Shown here piece after piece: positions 1 through 8,458 of a stretch of DNA of 12,500 nucleotides. Positions within the stretch are counted from its first letter, which is position 1; each line of letters begins with the position of its first letter. The translations under genes were made by a program, and so were the position numbers. Origin of the DNA: Salpingoeca rosetta. Its lineage: Eukaryota; Opisthokonta; Choanoflagellata; Craspedida; Salpingoecidae. The DNA is taken from NCBI RefSeq assembly GCF_000188695.1, contig NW_004754931.1:1438131-1450630 (forward strand), in the 5' to 3' direction. Below the pieces are notes generated by a model that did not search any database, was not told the DNA's origin, and saw nothing but the letters and a program-made list of their open reading frames with translations.

Positions 1-22
1 GAGAGAGAGAGAGAGAGAGAGA
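1..22. repeat. (GA)11 microsatellite
   Basis: Pure GA dinucleotide at the window edge. On the APC2 sense strand this is a (TC)11 pyrimidine run inside the intron that starts at 152, so it may serve as the polypyrimidine tract of an acceptor just outside the window. Confidence 0.9.
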
Positions 23-73
23 AATAGACATGTGAACACACCAAACACACAACATAGTGCGCAAGTATGCACA

Positions 74-74
<1 letters not shown>

Positions 75-107
<33 letters not shown>
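75..107. repeat. (CA)n microsatellite in APC2 intron 7
   Basis: Near-perfect CA run; it reads (TG)n on the sense strand of APC2, a short way downstream of the exon 7 donor. Confidence 0.9.
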
Positions 108-113
<6 letters not shown>

Positions 114-152
114 AACACAGCACGCGCGACATAAGTACGCACACCCACGCAC

Positions 153-1480
153 CATTTCTTAATGTCGCGAATGGCAGGCAGGGAGGACGGGTATTCAATG
201 ATGATATCAAACAGCTCGGCCACCCTGAGCGTCCCCAGGGCTTTGTACACCTCGAGTCGCATCTCCCGCTGTACGTCTGGCGAAGCGGGGGGGGGGGAGA
301 AGGGGGAGAAGAGGGGAGGTGGCAGGGGCAAAGGGTGAAGGGTGATGCGACGGCGTGGTGGTGTGGACAAACGCTAAAGATGCAGAACATACACCCTCCA
401 TCTTTCCACTTCCCCATGCACGCAAGCTCCCATCCATCCATCCATCCATCCACGTGGGAACACGAGCACAACCGCGTGTTCATTTCATCCGCTTCCACAG
501 GAACGTCCACAACTGAGACATGTGCGGTAACTGACACACTATGCATCATCATTCAGTGCTCACGTGCTGTGTTGTTTGTTGCTGATGGCGGCGCAAAGGC
601 CGCGAAGAACGGCTGAATGACGGCATCGTGCCACGCAAGGAGATCCGGCAGCATCTCGTCCTCATACTCCTCGGCGCAGCGCTGCTGCACTTTCCTGTCG
701 CACAACACACACACACATACATACGTGCAGTGGTGAGTGGGGTGCAGGTGCATGACTTGGTGTGCTCTAATGGCCGGTGCAGAACAAGCTTGTGTGTGTG
801 TGTGTGTGTGTGTTTGCGTGTGTTTACGTATGTTTGCATCTATGAGTGTCGTGCTCGTGCGTCGACACACACACACACACACGCGCGTGCGCGAAAGCGG
901 TCGCTCGCTGACCTGTTGATGACGGTGATGGCGACGGCCTTGAGCACGGGCAGCGTGATGACCGCATCCAACCGACACGCCGCCAGCAATGCATGCACGG
1001 CCTGGAGGTAGGCATTCAACGTGGGCGTGGGAACGCTACGGAGCGCCTTGGACACCGCATCACCCCCTTCGCGCTCGTCATCATCGTCCTCATCTTCATC
1101 ATCACTGCCGCTGCCACCCTCCTTCTCAGTTTCTGTGTGCGTGTGCAACAAAGGCAGCAGAGACGCTTTGAGCCAACAGATGAACGGCTCAACAAGAGGT
1201 ACAGGCGAGGCATGCTTGCGCCAGCTGATGCAGCCAGACACGCACCCCAGAGGATGTGAACGTGGACTGCCTGAAGGTCCTTGTACGTGGACACCGGGAA
1301 CAGCAGTGACAACCCAGCCTGAACGCGCAATAATGCCGTTTCCATAGCTTCATCCGCAACAGCCCTGCACATGCGCATATATGTGTGTATGTTTGCGCAT
1401 GAGCGTATGCGAGTGCAAGTGTTAGTGCAAGCAGATGTATGTGTCAGAGAGAGAGTGTGTGTGTGTGTGTGTGAGTGTGC

Positions 1481-1514
<34 letters not shown>

Positions 1515-2255
1515 GTGTGCAGGTGTGCCTGTGTGTGTGAGAAAATTTGACAACATGGGAGTAGATGTAACAACATGGGAGCGCGTACTTGCATTCAAAT
1601 TCGAACAACCCAGCTCTGGCGAGCGGCACACGCCCTTCGCAGGCACTGACCTGTGGTTGGCAAAGGCCGATTGAAGCGACTGGATATGCCGTGTGACGCA
1701 GGCTGTGAATGATTGACATGCGCGCTCGCGTTCTTGAAATAGCGCAGCATCAATCCCCGCAGTGTCGGTGTCATTGCTGTCCAATCCCAGAACGACCAGC
1801 CGTGACACGTCCAGTGACTTGACCAGAGATTGCTGAATGTGATCTACGAAAACAGGACACGCAAGGACACGGAGGAAGCAAGTATTGCGGTGTGAGCATT
1901 TGCATGGCCGCGATGGGGGTTGGTTGTGTAGAAAGGCGCATCAGGGGGGAGGAGGTGCCTTGTGCGACGGCGACGACACGCAAGGTAACGCAGCATCCCA
2001 TGCAGCACCCCCATGCAGCGCAACACAGTGCAGCGCAACGACAGCAGCGAGCACCGGCTTACGCGAGGCAAACTGGACGAGGAGTCGCTTTGCAGCGGGC
2101 TTCTGAGAGAGGGCCGTGTCCACTGCCTCTCGTAGTTGCGCGAGCCGCACCTCATGCTCCTTGCGCTCCCCCTCACTGCCACCAACCACGCCAAACCGCA
2201 GTGGCTCGGCCACACCAAACACCTGCCCCACCAGCGCAAGCGCGGCCTGCATCAT
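153..2255 (-). CDS. ANAPC2: Anaphase-promoting complex subunit 2 (APC2/ANAPC2), N-terminal part, 7 exons, runs off the left edge
   Basis: APC2 is the cullin-like scaffold of the APC/C ubiquitin ligase that drives mitotic exit. Exons as complement: 2255-2063, 1843-1651, 1364-1246, 1165-913, 694-564, 512-393, 276-153; phases agree at every junction. The product seen is about 377 residues. As I remember the human protein, exon 5 (RCAEEYEDEMLPDLLAWHDA) matches its RCRGEYERSFLREFHKW region, and exon 7 (LRVAELFDII, then YPSSLPAIRDIK) matches LRIEELFSIVRDFPDSRPAIEDLK. Exon 4 resembles the QVLHRLSLLERV region just before exon 5. Residues 190-199 form a pure Asp/Glu run. The start is the first of two adjacent ATGs (2255, 2252); an acceptor-like AACAG lies just upstream, so a 5'UTR intron is possible. 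Exon 6 is the weak point: the donor at 392 (GTATGT) was chosen for phase. The cullin-homology and C-terminal winged-helix parts lie outside the window. Confidence 0.82.
430..452. repeat. (ATCC)n tetranucleotide repeat at APC2 exon 6
   Basis: About five ATCC units. On the APC2 strand they read (TGGA)n. With the donor at 392 they would be coding (DGWMDGW); with an earlier donor they would be intronic. Confidence 0.85.
791..891. repeat. (TG)n and (CA)n tracts in APC2 intron 4
   Basis: A TG run (791-813) is followed, about 50 bases on, by a CA run (865-882) that passes into alternating GCGCG. The opposite polarity of the two tracts would let the transcript fold into a long TG:CA hairpin. Confidence 0.85.
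1454..1536. repeat. (TG)n microsatellite in APC2 intron 2
   Basis: Interrupted TG tract with two copies of GTGTGCAGGTGTG. It reads (CA)n on the sense strand of the host gene. Confidence 0.88.
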
Positions 2256-2441
2256 CACTGTTGTCCACTCACAATCCACAATCAGATCCGTTATTCCAGC
2301 ACGACACCATAAATTTTGGCAACGGATGCGCGGAGGACCTCATTGCTGCGTTGTCTGCTGTGCACCTGCCTGACCACATCCCCGCCGTCTGTCTGTCTGC
2401 AAGCACCCACCACATCCTCCCTCCTCCCTCCGTCTGCGTCA
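2256..2441. promoter_or_regulatory. Head-to-head intergenic region (APC2 and SERINC), probable bidirectional promoter
   Basis: Only 186 bases separate the two divergent start codons, so both 5' leaders and core promoters must fit here or reach into each other's genes. It contains an AT-rich patch CATAAATTTT near 2308-2317, a pyrimidine-rich stretch before the SERINC start (2400-2440), and an inverted repeat ATCCGTT (2286-2292) / AACGGAT (2321-2327). Each arm lies in a Myb-type YAACGG core. Promoter activity is inferred from the geometry only. Confidence 0.5.
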
Positions 2442-3446
2442 ATGGTGCTGTGTTGTGCACTTGAGTGCGCTGCGTGTGCAGCGTGCTCGTGTTGCTGCGC
2501 CGGCATTCGGTACGTGCGGTGGTTTGAGTTTACCCAGTACCTCCTCCGGGTGAGTCATGTGGTGAGGTTGCCATGTGGGGCTGTGAGACCACTTGTTCGC
2601 GCTCACGACTGACGACATGGTTTGTGCTTTGCTGCACTCGCGCGTGTGTATGCTTCTCTGGGCCAACGGTTGGTCTGTGCAGGATGCTGTCCAGCGCTGG
2701 CGTGCGTCTCGTGTATGCCGTTCTCTTCCTTCTCTCGATCTCCGTCGCCTGGTTCATGCAGGTGTGTACATCGCGTGCCACGCGTGCTGCGATGATAATA
2801 TGCGTTGGTTCGCCGTGGATCGTTGTGAGAATAGAGCACCTCAGCAACGACAGGCTTACATGTTTGTGTGTGTGTGTGTGTGCTCTGTATGTGTGCATGT
2901 GTGTGGTCTGTGCATGTGTGTGGTCTGTGTATGTGTGCATGTGTGTGCTCTGTATGTGTGCGCGTGTATGCGTGTGTGCTCTGTATGTGTGCCTGTGCTC
3001 GTGCGGCTGTATGTGGGTTGCAGTCGGATGTGATGCGAACTGCTCTTGAAAAGGCAGCAAACTCCACAGATGCGGTGTTCGATTTCAATTGTGGTGGACC
3101 GGGCCAAGCATCCTGCCTTGGCGCCATGGCCACGCTTCGTGTCATACTCGGTATGTATGAAAGAGAGCGAGTGTGTGTGTGTGTGTGCGCGCGCGCGCGC
3201 GTGTGTGTGCATGTCGCAGCTTGCATGAACGGAAACACTTTTGTGCAAAGTGCTTGTGGATCGTGCACATGTGGTGGAAGCATCTTTGGCATGGAAATCA
3301 CAATGTCGCACCTCCTTCAGGCGTTGTGTTCTTCCACAGCCTGCTGTTGCTATGCACCATTGGCTCCCAGTCCCGCAATGACGTCCAAGGATCCATCCAT
3401 TCAAGGTGGGCGCGCACGAGAGGTGGCTGTGTCTGTGCGTCCGTAA

Positions 3447-3493
<47 letters not shown>

Positions 3494-3914
3494 TGTGTGT
3501 GTCTGTGTGTGAAAGAACATCGCCACGTGTGCGTGCATGTGTGTGTGTGTGTGCGTTTATGTGTGCTGTGCATTGATGGGTTCATGTCAGGCGCTGGCTG
3601 GTGATGGCATTGCACCATGTGCAGCCCTCTCCATCTCCATCATCCTCTGCCGTGCTCACCCCATGTGCTTGCGTGTGTGCATGCATGATGCTGTCATTCG
3701 GCAGCTGGTGGCCCGTCAAGTTCCTGGTTCTGGTTGCACTGGTGGTTGCATGCTTCTTCATCCCAGATGGCTCCATCGCCCCCTTTTACTACGCGTGTTA
3801 TGCCGGCGCCATCGTCTTTGTCATTGGTCACACCATCGTCCTCCTCGGTGAGAGAGAGAGTGTGTGTGTGTGTGTGTGTGTGGTGGTGTGGTGGTGTGTG
3901 TGTGTGTGTGTGGT

Positions 3915-3957
<43 letters not shown>

Positions 3958-5100
3958 TTGTGTGTGTGTGTGTGGTGGTGGTGTGTGGTGGTGTGTGTGG
4001 GGTGGGTGTGGGTGTGTGTGTGTGTGTCTGTAAGTGTGGGTGTGGGTGTGTTGGCTTTCATTTCATTTTTGTCTGTGTGTCTGGGCCTGTGACGATTGCG
4101 TCAAGAAAGCTCTTGTCTGGCCATGAGAGTGGATTAGATCATCGACACCACCTTCATTGCACATGTACCCCACACCCTAACCCTACCCCCGCTGCGATGC
4201 CAGGTGGATCATACACGTGGGCAGAGACGTGGCGTCAGCGGGCGGACAACAGCCGCGCGTACACGTGTGGCTTGCTCTTCTTCACCGTCGCCTTTCTCGT
4301 CGCCATCATCATCCTCACCGTACGTTGGACGTGTGCACCCTGTTCCGATGTGGTTCGATTTGATTGTATGTCCATGGGAACACATGGGCAAGCAAAGCTG
4401 CTTTGGCGCTTGCACCTGCCCAGCACACGCATGCAACCTGAAGAACAAACGCCTGTGTGTGTGTGTGTTTGTGCGTGTGTGTGTGTGTGTGTCTGTCTGT
4501 CTGCCTGCCTGCCTGTCTGTCTGATGAGCTCGAAACACCGCCTTCGTTGGGTCCACATATCCACCCACAATTCATGCGATTGGTGCCAGGTGTTTATGTT
4601 TCTGCGCTTCACGGAGGCATCAGGCTGCGACTTGCAGAAGTTTGTCATCGCCTTTAACCTCATCCTCTTTGTGCTCGCGCTCGTCGCATCCGTCCTGCCA
4701 AAGGTCGCGCAGCACGAAACACCCCCGGCGTGTGTATGTGTTGAGTGGAGTGGAATGTAATGCAGTGTAGTGTAGTGTAGTGTAGTGTAGTGTAGTGTAG
4801 TGTAGTGCGTGTTAGGCACGCATGCACCTCTTGTTTCCTTGCGTGCTTTCTCACACAATGACCAACTCTCTTTCTACCACATGCACAGGTGCAAGAGTAC
4901 AACGAGTCCTCCGGTGTGCTCCAGGTTGCGCTCCTCGGGTTCTTGTGAGTTGAAGCAGCCTGTACCTACAAGTGCATGTGTGTGCGAAACGTTTCTTATG
5001 GAGTATTTCTTCGTTTACCATCATGCATCACGTGTCATCCCTTATCACCCGTCTTACATCCCAAACCCACGCCGCCACCACCACCACCACCACCACCCAC

Positions 5101-5132
<32 letters not shown>

Positions 5133-5395
5133 ACAGCCAGACCTATCTGGTGTGGAGTGCGCTGAGCAGCCGCCCCATTGGTGATGGCGACTGCAACAAC
5201 TTCTCAAACCCGGCACTTGCTCAGGTGTGTCACGTGGTGGTGGTGATGACGCTGTTGGTGATTGTAGAACTGATGAGACAAGAAGCATTGCGTTTGCTGG
5301 TGGTGGCGGTGCAGAGCTAAGCCACCCGCACTCGCTTATGTCTTGCCCACATTGCACTTTGGACGCCACACCGTCGATGGGATGCAATGAACTCC

Positions 5396-5472
<77 letters not shown>

Positions 5473-6856
5473 ACACACACACACACGCGCGCGCACACAC
5501 ACACCCTCGCTTCCCCCCGCCCCCGCCCTGCTCCTCCAACAGAATGTGCCGATTTACACGGGCATGGCGCTGCTGTTCATGATCATCGTGTGGCACGTCA
5601 CCAACGCTGGTCGGTTGCGGCTGCTGGGGCTGAGTGGTGGGAAGGGGATGGGGGTGGTGATGTTGCAGGAATACGATTTGCCCGTGCAGGAGTTACTGCT
5701 CTTGCCTCCGCGTGGATTGAAGTGGATAGCATTCACACATCATCACCCTCACACACTTCATACACACGCACACATTGACCTTCACACACACACACACACA
5801 CTACATGCATACATACGCCTTTGCCCCCCCCCTTCTCACATACATACACATACAAACATAGGTCGGCGCAATCGCCAGAAGGAGAGCGCATATTCTGGTG
5901 AAGACCGGACAAAGTGGAATCAGGTATAACGTGATACTGTTAACTGTGTGTGCGCATGCTCTTGAGACTCGTTTATGATTCATTTGCGTGCACACCCGCG
6001 TGCGAAAACATGTGCGTACCAAAACAAGAACTGCCCTTGTCCCTCTTTCAACTTGTCTTGATCGTTCTGCTACAGGTCTACGTTGAAGAGCAAGACGAGG
6101 AAGCGGCCAAGACAGCGTCACCGGTATGGTGCCACTGCGTGTTCTTTGCACCGGTGCTCCATTTGTCATTGGCGGATGATGTCGTGTTGCGTTGCTGTGC
6201 AGCCCGTTGTTGCCTTGACGTGGTACGTGTGTGGTGGTGTGTGGCAACTTGGGTTGCGTCACGTCATGTTAACTTGGTGATTGCATGCGCCCATGCAGGA
6301 GTACTCGTACCCGATATTTCACCTGACGTTCATTCTCGCGGCAACATACGCCGCCATGGTCATCACAAATTGGAACAATTTCAAGGTGAACCTGCATGCC
6401 AAAGTGTGTGTCTGTGTGTCTGTGTGTGCGTGTTTTGTGTGTGCGCGCGCGCGTGTGTGTGTGTGTGTGTCTGTGTGTGCGGGACTGCATCGAGGGTCAT
6501 CTGTCTGTCTTTCTGTCTGTCTGTCTGACAGCGTGCGTTGAAGTGCGTGCATGCACCTGTCTGTGGGCGTGTCGTGGACATCATCAGTGTCTTGCTTCTG
6601 CCATGTTGCGCCATTTTTCACATTGAACTCTTACACACCGTTGGCAAATCACACGCACACACCACAACCACAACCGTTCCCCATCCACCGTCATCGCGTT
6701 CAGCAAACGAACGACGTGTACATGCTTGACCAGACCAACATGGCGTTCTGGGCGCAGCTGCTGCTGTCATGGTGCGCGTGGGGCCTGCTGGTGTGGTCCC
6801 TTGTCGCGCCGTGCTGCTGCCCAAATCGCGAGTTCGGGGGCTCATCCACGCTCTGA
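2442..6856 (+). CDS. Serine incorporator (SERINC/TMS1) family multi-pass membrane protein, 14 exons, 430 aa
   Basis: SERINC proteins are ten-helix membrane proteins linked to serine-derived lipids and lipid scrambling. Exons: 2442-2509, 2683-2761, 3024-3150, 3321-3405, 3705-3847, 4204-4319, 4590-4703, 4889-4944, 5137-5224, 5543-5609, 5862-5923, 6076-6123, 6299-6385, 6704-6856 (TGA). All phases agree; 1293 bases including the stop. Family marks: a Cys-rich N-terminus (nine Cys in residues 4-19), RLVYAVLFLLSISVAW (about 31-46), CLGAMATLRVIL (about 80-91), FFIPDGS, SVLPKVQE near 240, YLVWSALSS near 266, EYSYPIFHL and VITNWNNF (352-380), and the C-terminal WSLVAP...NREF. About ten hydrophobic segments lie near 30-49, 81-104, 124-142, 150-168, 187-206, 222-243, 253-272, 294-313, 355-375 and 393-415. 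A hydrophilic loop (316-351) precedes the last two helices, as in the family. The length is close to the usual 450 aa. No canonical AATAAA is seen after the stop. Confidence 0.93.
2860..3005. repeat. Degenerate minisatellite in SERINC intron 2
   Basis: About five irregular copies of a unit built on TGTGTG(C/G)TCTGT plus ATGTGTGCATG. Unit length varies (roughly 17-31 bases), so this is a TG-derived minisatellite and not a spacer-repeat array. Confidence 0.75.
3171..3211. repeat. (TG)n(CG)n(TG)n tract in SERINC intron 3
   Basis: Pure purine-pyrimidine alternation over about 40 bases with a central CGCGCGCGCG core, a typical left-handed (Z) DNA candidate. Confidence 0.85.
3447..3512. repeat. 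(TG)n microsatellite in SERINC intron 4
   Basis: Long near-pure TG run with two TCTG interruptions at its right end. Confidence 0.9.
3852..4052. repeat. (TG)n/(GTGGTG)n tract beginning at the SERINC exon 5 donor
   Basis: About 200 bases of TG mixed with GGTGGTGTG blocks, starting a few bases after the donor GTGAGA at 3848. The sense strand is almost free of C and A. Confidence 0.88.
4172..4190. repeat. Short telomere-like CCCTAACCCTA motif in SERINC intron 5
   Basis: Almost two units of CCCTAA lie 15-30 bases before the exon 6 acceptor, where they could act as the pyrimidine-rich tract. Too short to call an interstitial telomere with confidence. Confidence 0.5.
4453..4523. repeat. (TG)n followed by (TCTG)n/(TGCC)n in SERINC intron 6
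   Basis: A TG run passes into tetranucleotides TCTG and TGCC. A similar composite occurs at 6403-6527 in intron 13. Confidence 0.85.
4756..4808. repeat. (TAGTG)n pentanucleotide repeat in SERINC intron 7
   Basis: About ten tandem TAGTG units, preceded by divergent units (GAGTG, GAATG, CAGTG). The decay at the left edge suggests growth from a GTG-rich seed. Confidence 0.9.
5070..5136. repeat. (CCA)n-(CAA)n trinucleotide repeat abutting the SERINC exon 9 acceptor
   Basis: CCA units give way to CAA units that run right up to the CAG acceptor (5134-5136). The usual polypyrimidine tract is therefore replaced by an A/C repeat. Confidence 0.88.
5398..5508. repeat. Long (CA)n microsatellite in SERINC intron 9
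   Basis: The longest perfect dinucleotide run in the window (about 34 units before the first interruption), then ATAC and a GCGCGCG segment. It is CA, not TG, on the sense strand, unlike most SERINC introns. Confidence 0.95.
5610..5861 (+). other. SERINC intron 10: 252 bases, in frame and stop-free
   Basis: The donor is GCTG/GTCGGT and the acceptor ATAG/GTCGGC. Both boundaries carry GGTCGG. The length is exactly 84 codons and the frame stays open through the intron. Splicing is favoured because the retained sequence (LLLLPPRGLK, then Thr-His runs from CA repeats) has no family similarity and would sit in the hydrophilic loop. Confidence 0.65.
6403..6527. repeat. (TG)n/(CG)n and (TCTG)n composite in SERINC intron 13
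   Basis: TG tract with a central GCGCGCGCG core, then (TCTG)n near 6500-6527. Confidence 0.87.
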
Positions 6857-6943
6857 ACAACAGCCGCCACCTCCACCTCTGTGCTGCCATCATATCATTG
6901 GAGCTGTGGGGTTTAGGAGTGATGTGACTGTCTTCTGCCTCTT

Positions 6944-6988
6944 TTGTGTGTGTGTGTGTGTGTGTGTGAGTGTGTGTGTGTGTGTGTC
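6944..6988. repeat. (TG)n microsatellite downstream of SERINC
   Basis: TG run interrupted by one GAG, in the probable 3'UTR or intergenic space. Confidence 0.9.
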
Positions 6989-7243
6989 ATGCAACAGCCG
7001 CGTGAAACAGAGCAACGCTTTTGTTTCATATGCACGCCGCGTGACTATGAGTGTTATCTTACAACCTCTTCCTCGCTTATGTTCGTGTAAACCGGTTTTA
7101 TCAGCGCAAGTCTGTGAAGATAGGTTGAGAAGTGTGTGCCACAACCATGGCAACTTGAACCAAGGGGGGTGGGGTCATGAGTGGTCAGTGAAGATGCCAA
7201 GCAACAAGTGGCACTGAAGCGGGGCTCATCCAGACGCGAAACT

Positions 7244-7263
7244 TGACATGACATGACATGACA
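7244..7263. repeat. (TGACA)4 pentanucleotide repeat
   Basis: Four exact units in the convergent intergenic region. Confidence 0.9.
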
Positions 7264-7632
7264 ACCCCCAAGATGGGCATGCAGGACGGTTGGGGAACGG
7301 GGGGACAGAGAGAGGGAGAAAGAGAACCATAAACTACAGGACTGGCCAGGACGAAACAGGTTGAAAGCATGCATAACGCGTAGTGTGCCAAACGTACACG
7401 ATCACATCAAAGCAGATAGCGACTGCGAACGGTGCCAAACCATGGGTGCAGTACCGCAACTCTCTCGACAACCCACCACGTGGCACAACAAAAGCATGAA
7501 TGGATGAAACAAACAAAATGAAAGCACGGGCACGGACGGCGGGTTGGCAATGAGGTCCTTGCTGTGGGCTACCATGGATGTGATACAACACATGGCAAGT
7601 TCACAGCTCATTTCGCAGCAAATGCGCTTTGC

Positions 7633-8427
7633 TCAGACCGTTGGGACTGGCGTGAACGTGGCGTCGAAGTAAAACTCCATGAGGAAGCCAACCACTGGTG
7701 GTTGCAACGACACAGAGGTCGGTGAGGATGCCAGAGTCGCAACCGAACGTGTGTGAGATAGTGATAGAGGTGCTTTTGACTTAACATCACATTCAATTGG
7801 GAAGCATGGCGAGGGAAAACAAAGGTGCATGAAATGATGCAACAACAACGCCATTGGCCACGGCTCGTGTTGGGGACAAGCATGTTCATGTGGCAAGTGC
7901 AACAACGTCGCACAACACACCTTCTTCAAACGCTTGGAACTCCATTTCATACTCTCCGGCGTCAAGGGAAACCGTCGCTTCTCGGCTAATGCAGCACTGG
8001 CCGCCTCCCTGTTGAAACAGCACACAACAACGAAACATGATGCAAGCAGTTGGTACAAAGGAAGCTTATGAGCAAAGTTCAAAGGATGCAAGGGAATGGT
8101 GCGCAGTGGTGTTATGGGTGTTGTACGCCAGTCAGAAACAGCACACAACGACAAAGCGTGATGCTACTGAAGCGCTGCATGCGATACGAACGTCAATGAT
8201 CGTAGTCATCCCGTCGTTGGTTCCATATTTGCGATAACGGATCCAGCACTTGTCATCCACATGGCCTGTGGTCATGGCGATTGCCAAGGGACATGTTTGA
8301 GAGGGTTCGTGGTGGTGAACAAACACGAGGGAAGACATGCAGACGTACGCTGGCACGATATCTTGTGCTCTTCAACAGCCAGCCCAACCGAATCACGCAT
8401 GTGCTCCCTTGTCTCCATCACCCCCCC

Positions 8428-8458
<31 letters not shown>

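Larger units (their letters stand above)
6857..7632. other. Convergent intergenic region, no gene seen
   Basis: This is the space between the SERINC stop and the stop of the minus-strand PA14-like gene, so it holds both 3'UTRs. It contains a (TG)n tract at about 6944-6988 and a short (TGACA)4 repeat. The longest open frames here have no recognisable domain or splice context. I see no AATAAA in sense for either gene. Confidence 0.6.

Noticed and set aside
1016..1246. Alternative reading of APC2 exon 3 continuing past 1246 without splicing
   Set aside because: The unspliced frame gives an Arg-rich, low-complexity tail and a stop. Splicing 1245-1166 restores a phase-correct frame that matches the APC2 helical region.
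2860..3005. Possible CRISPR-like or spacer-repeat array
   Set aside because: Repeat units differ in length and sequence and there are no unique spacers. It is a TG-derived minisatellite within an intron of a eukaryotic gene.
3864..4060. Long open frames encoding Cys-Val or Thr-His runs here and at other microsatellites
   Set aside because: TG/CA repeats lack stop codons in several frames, so they create false long ORFs. None continues into sequence with family similarity except where a true exon shares the frame.
4172..4190. Interstitial telomere
   Set aside because: Fewer than two full CCCTAA units, in a place where a pyrimidine tract is expected anyway.
5387..5929. A single 180-codon continuous gene on the plus strand
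   Set aside because: It joins two SERINC exons through two CA-rich introns. Only the parts matching SERINC phases and family pattern are coding.
7185..7611. Minus-strand open frames in the convergent region as a separate small gene
   Set aside because: No splice context, domain or hydrophobic pattern. It lies between two convergent stops and is better explained as 3'UTR and spacer.
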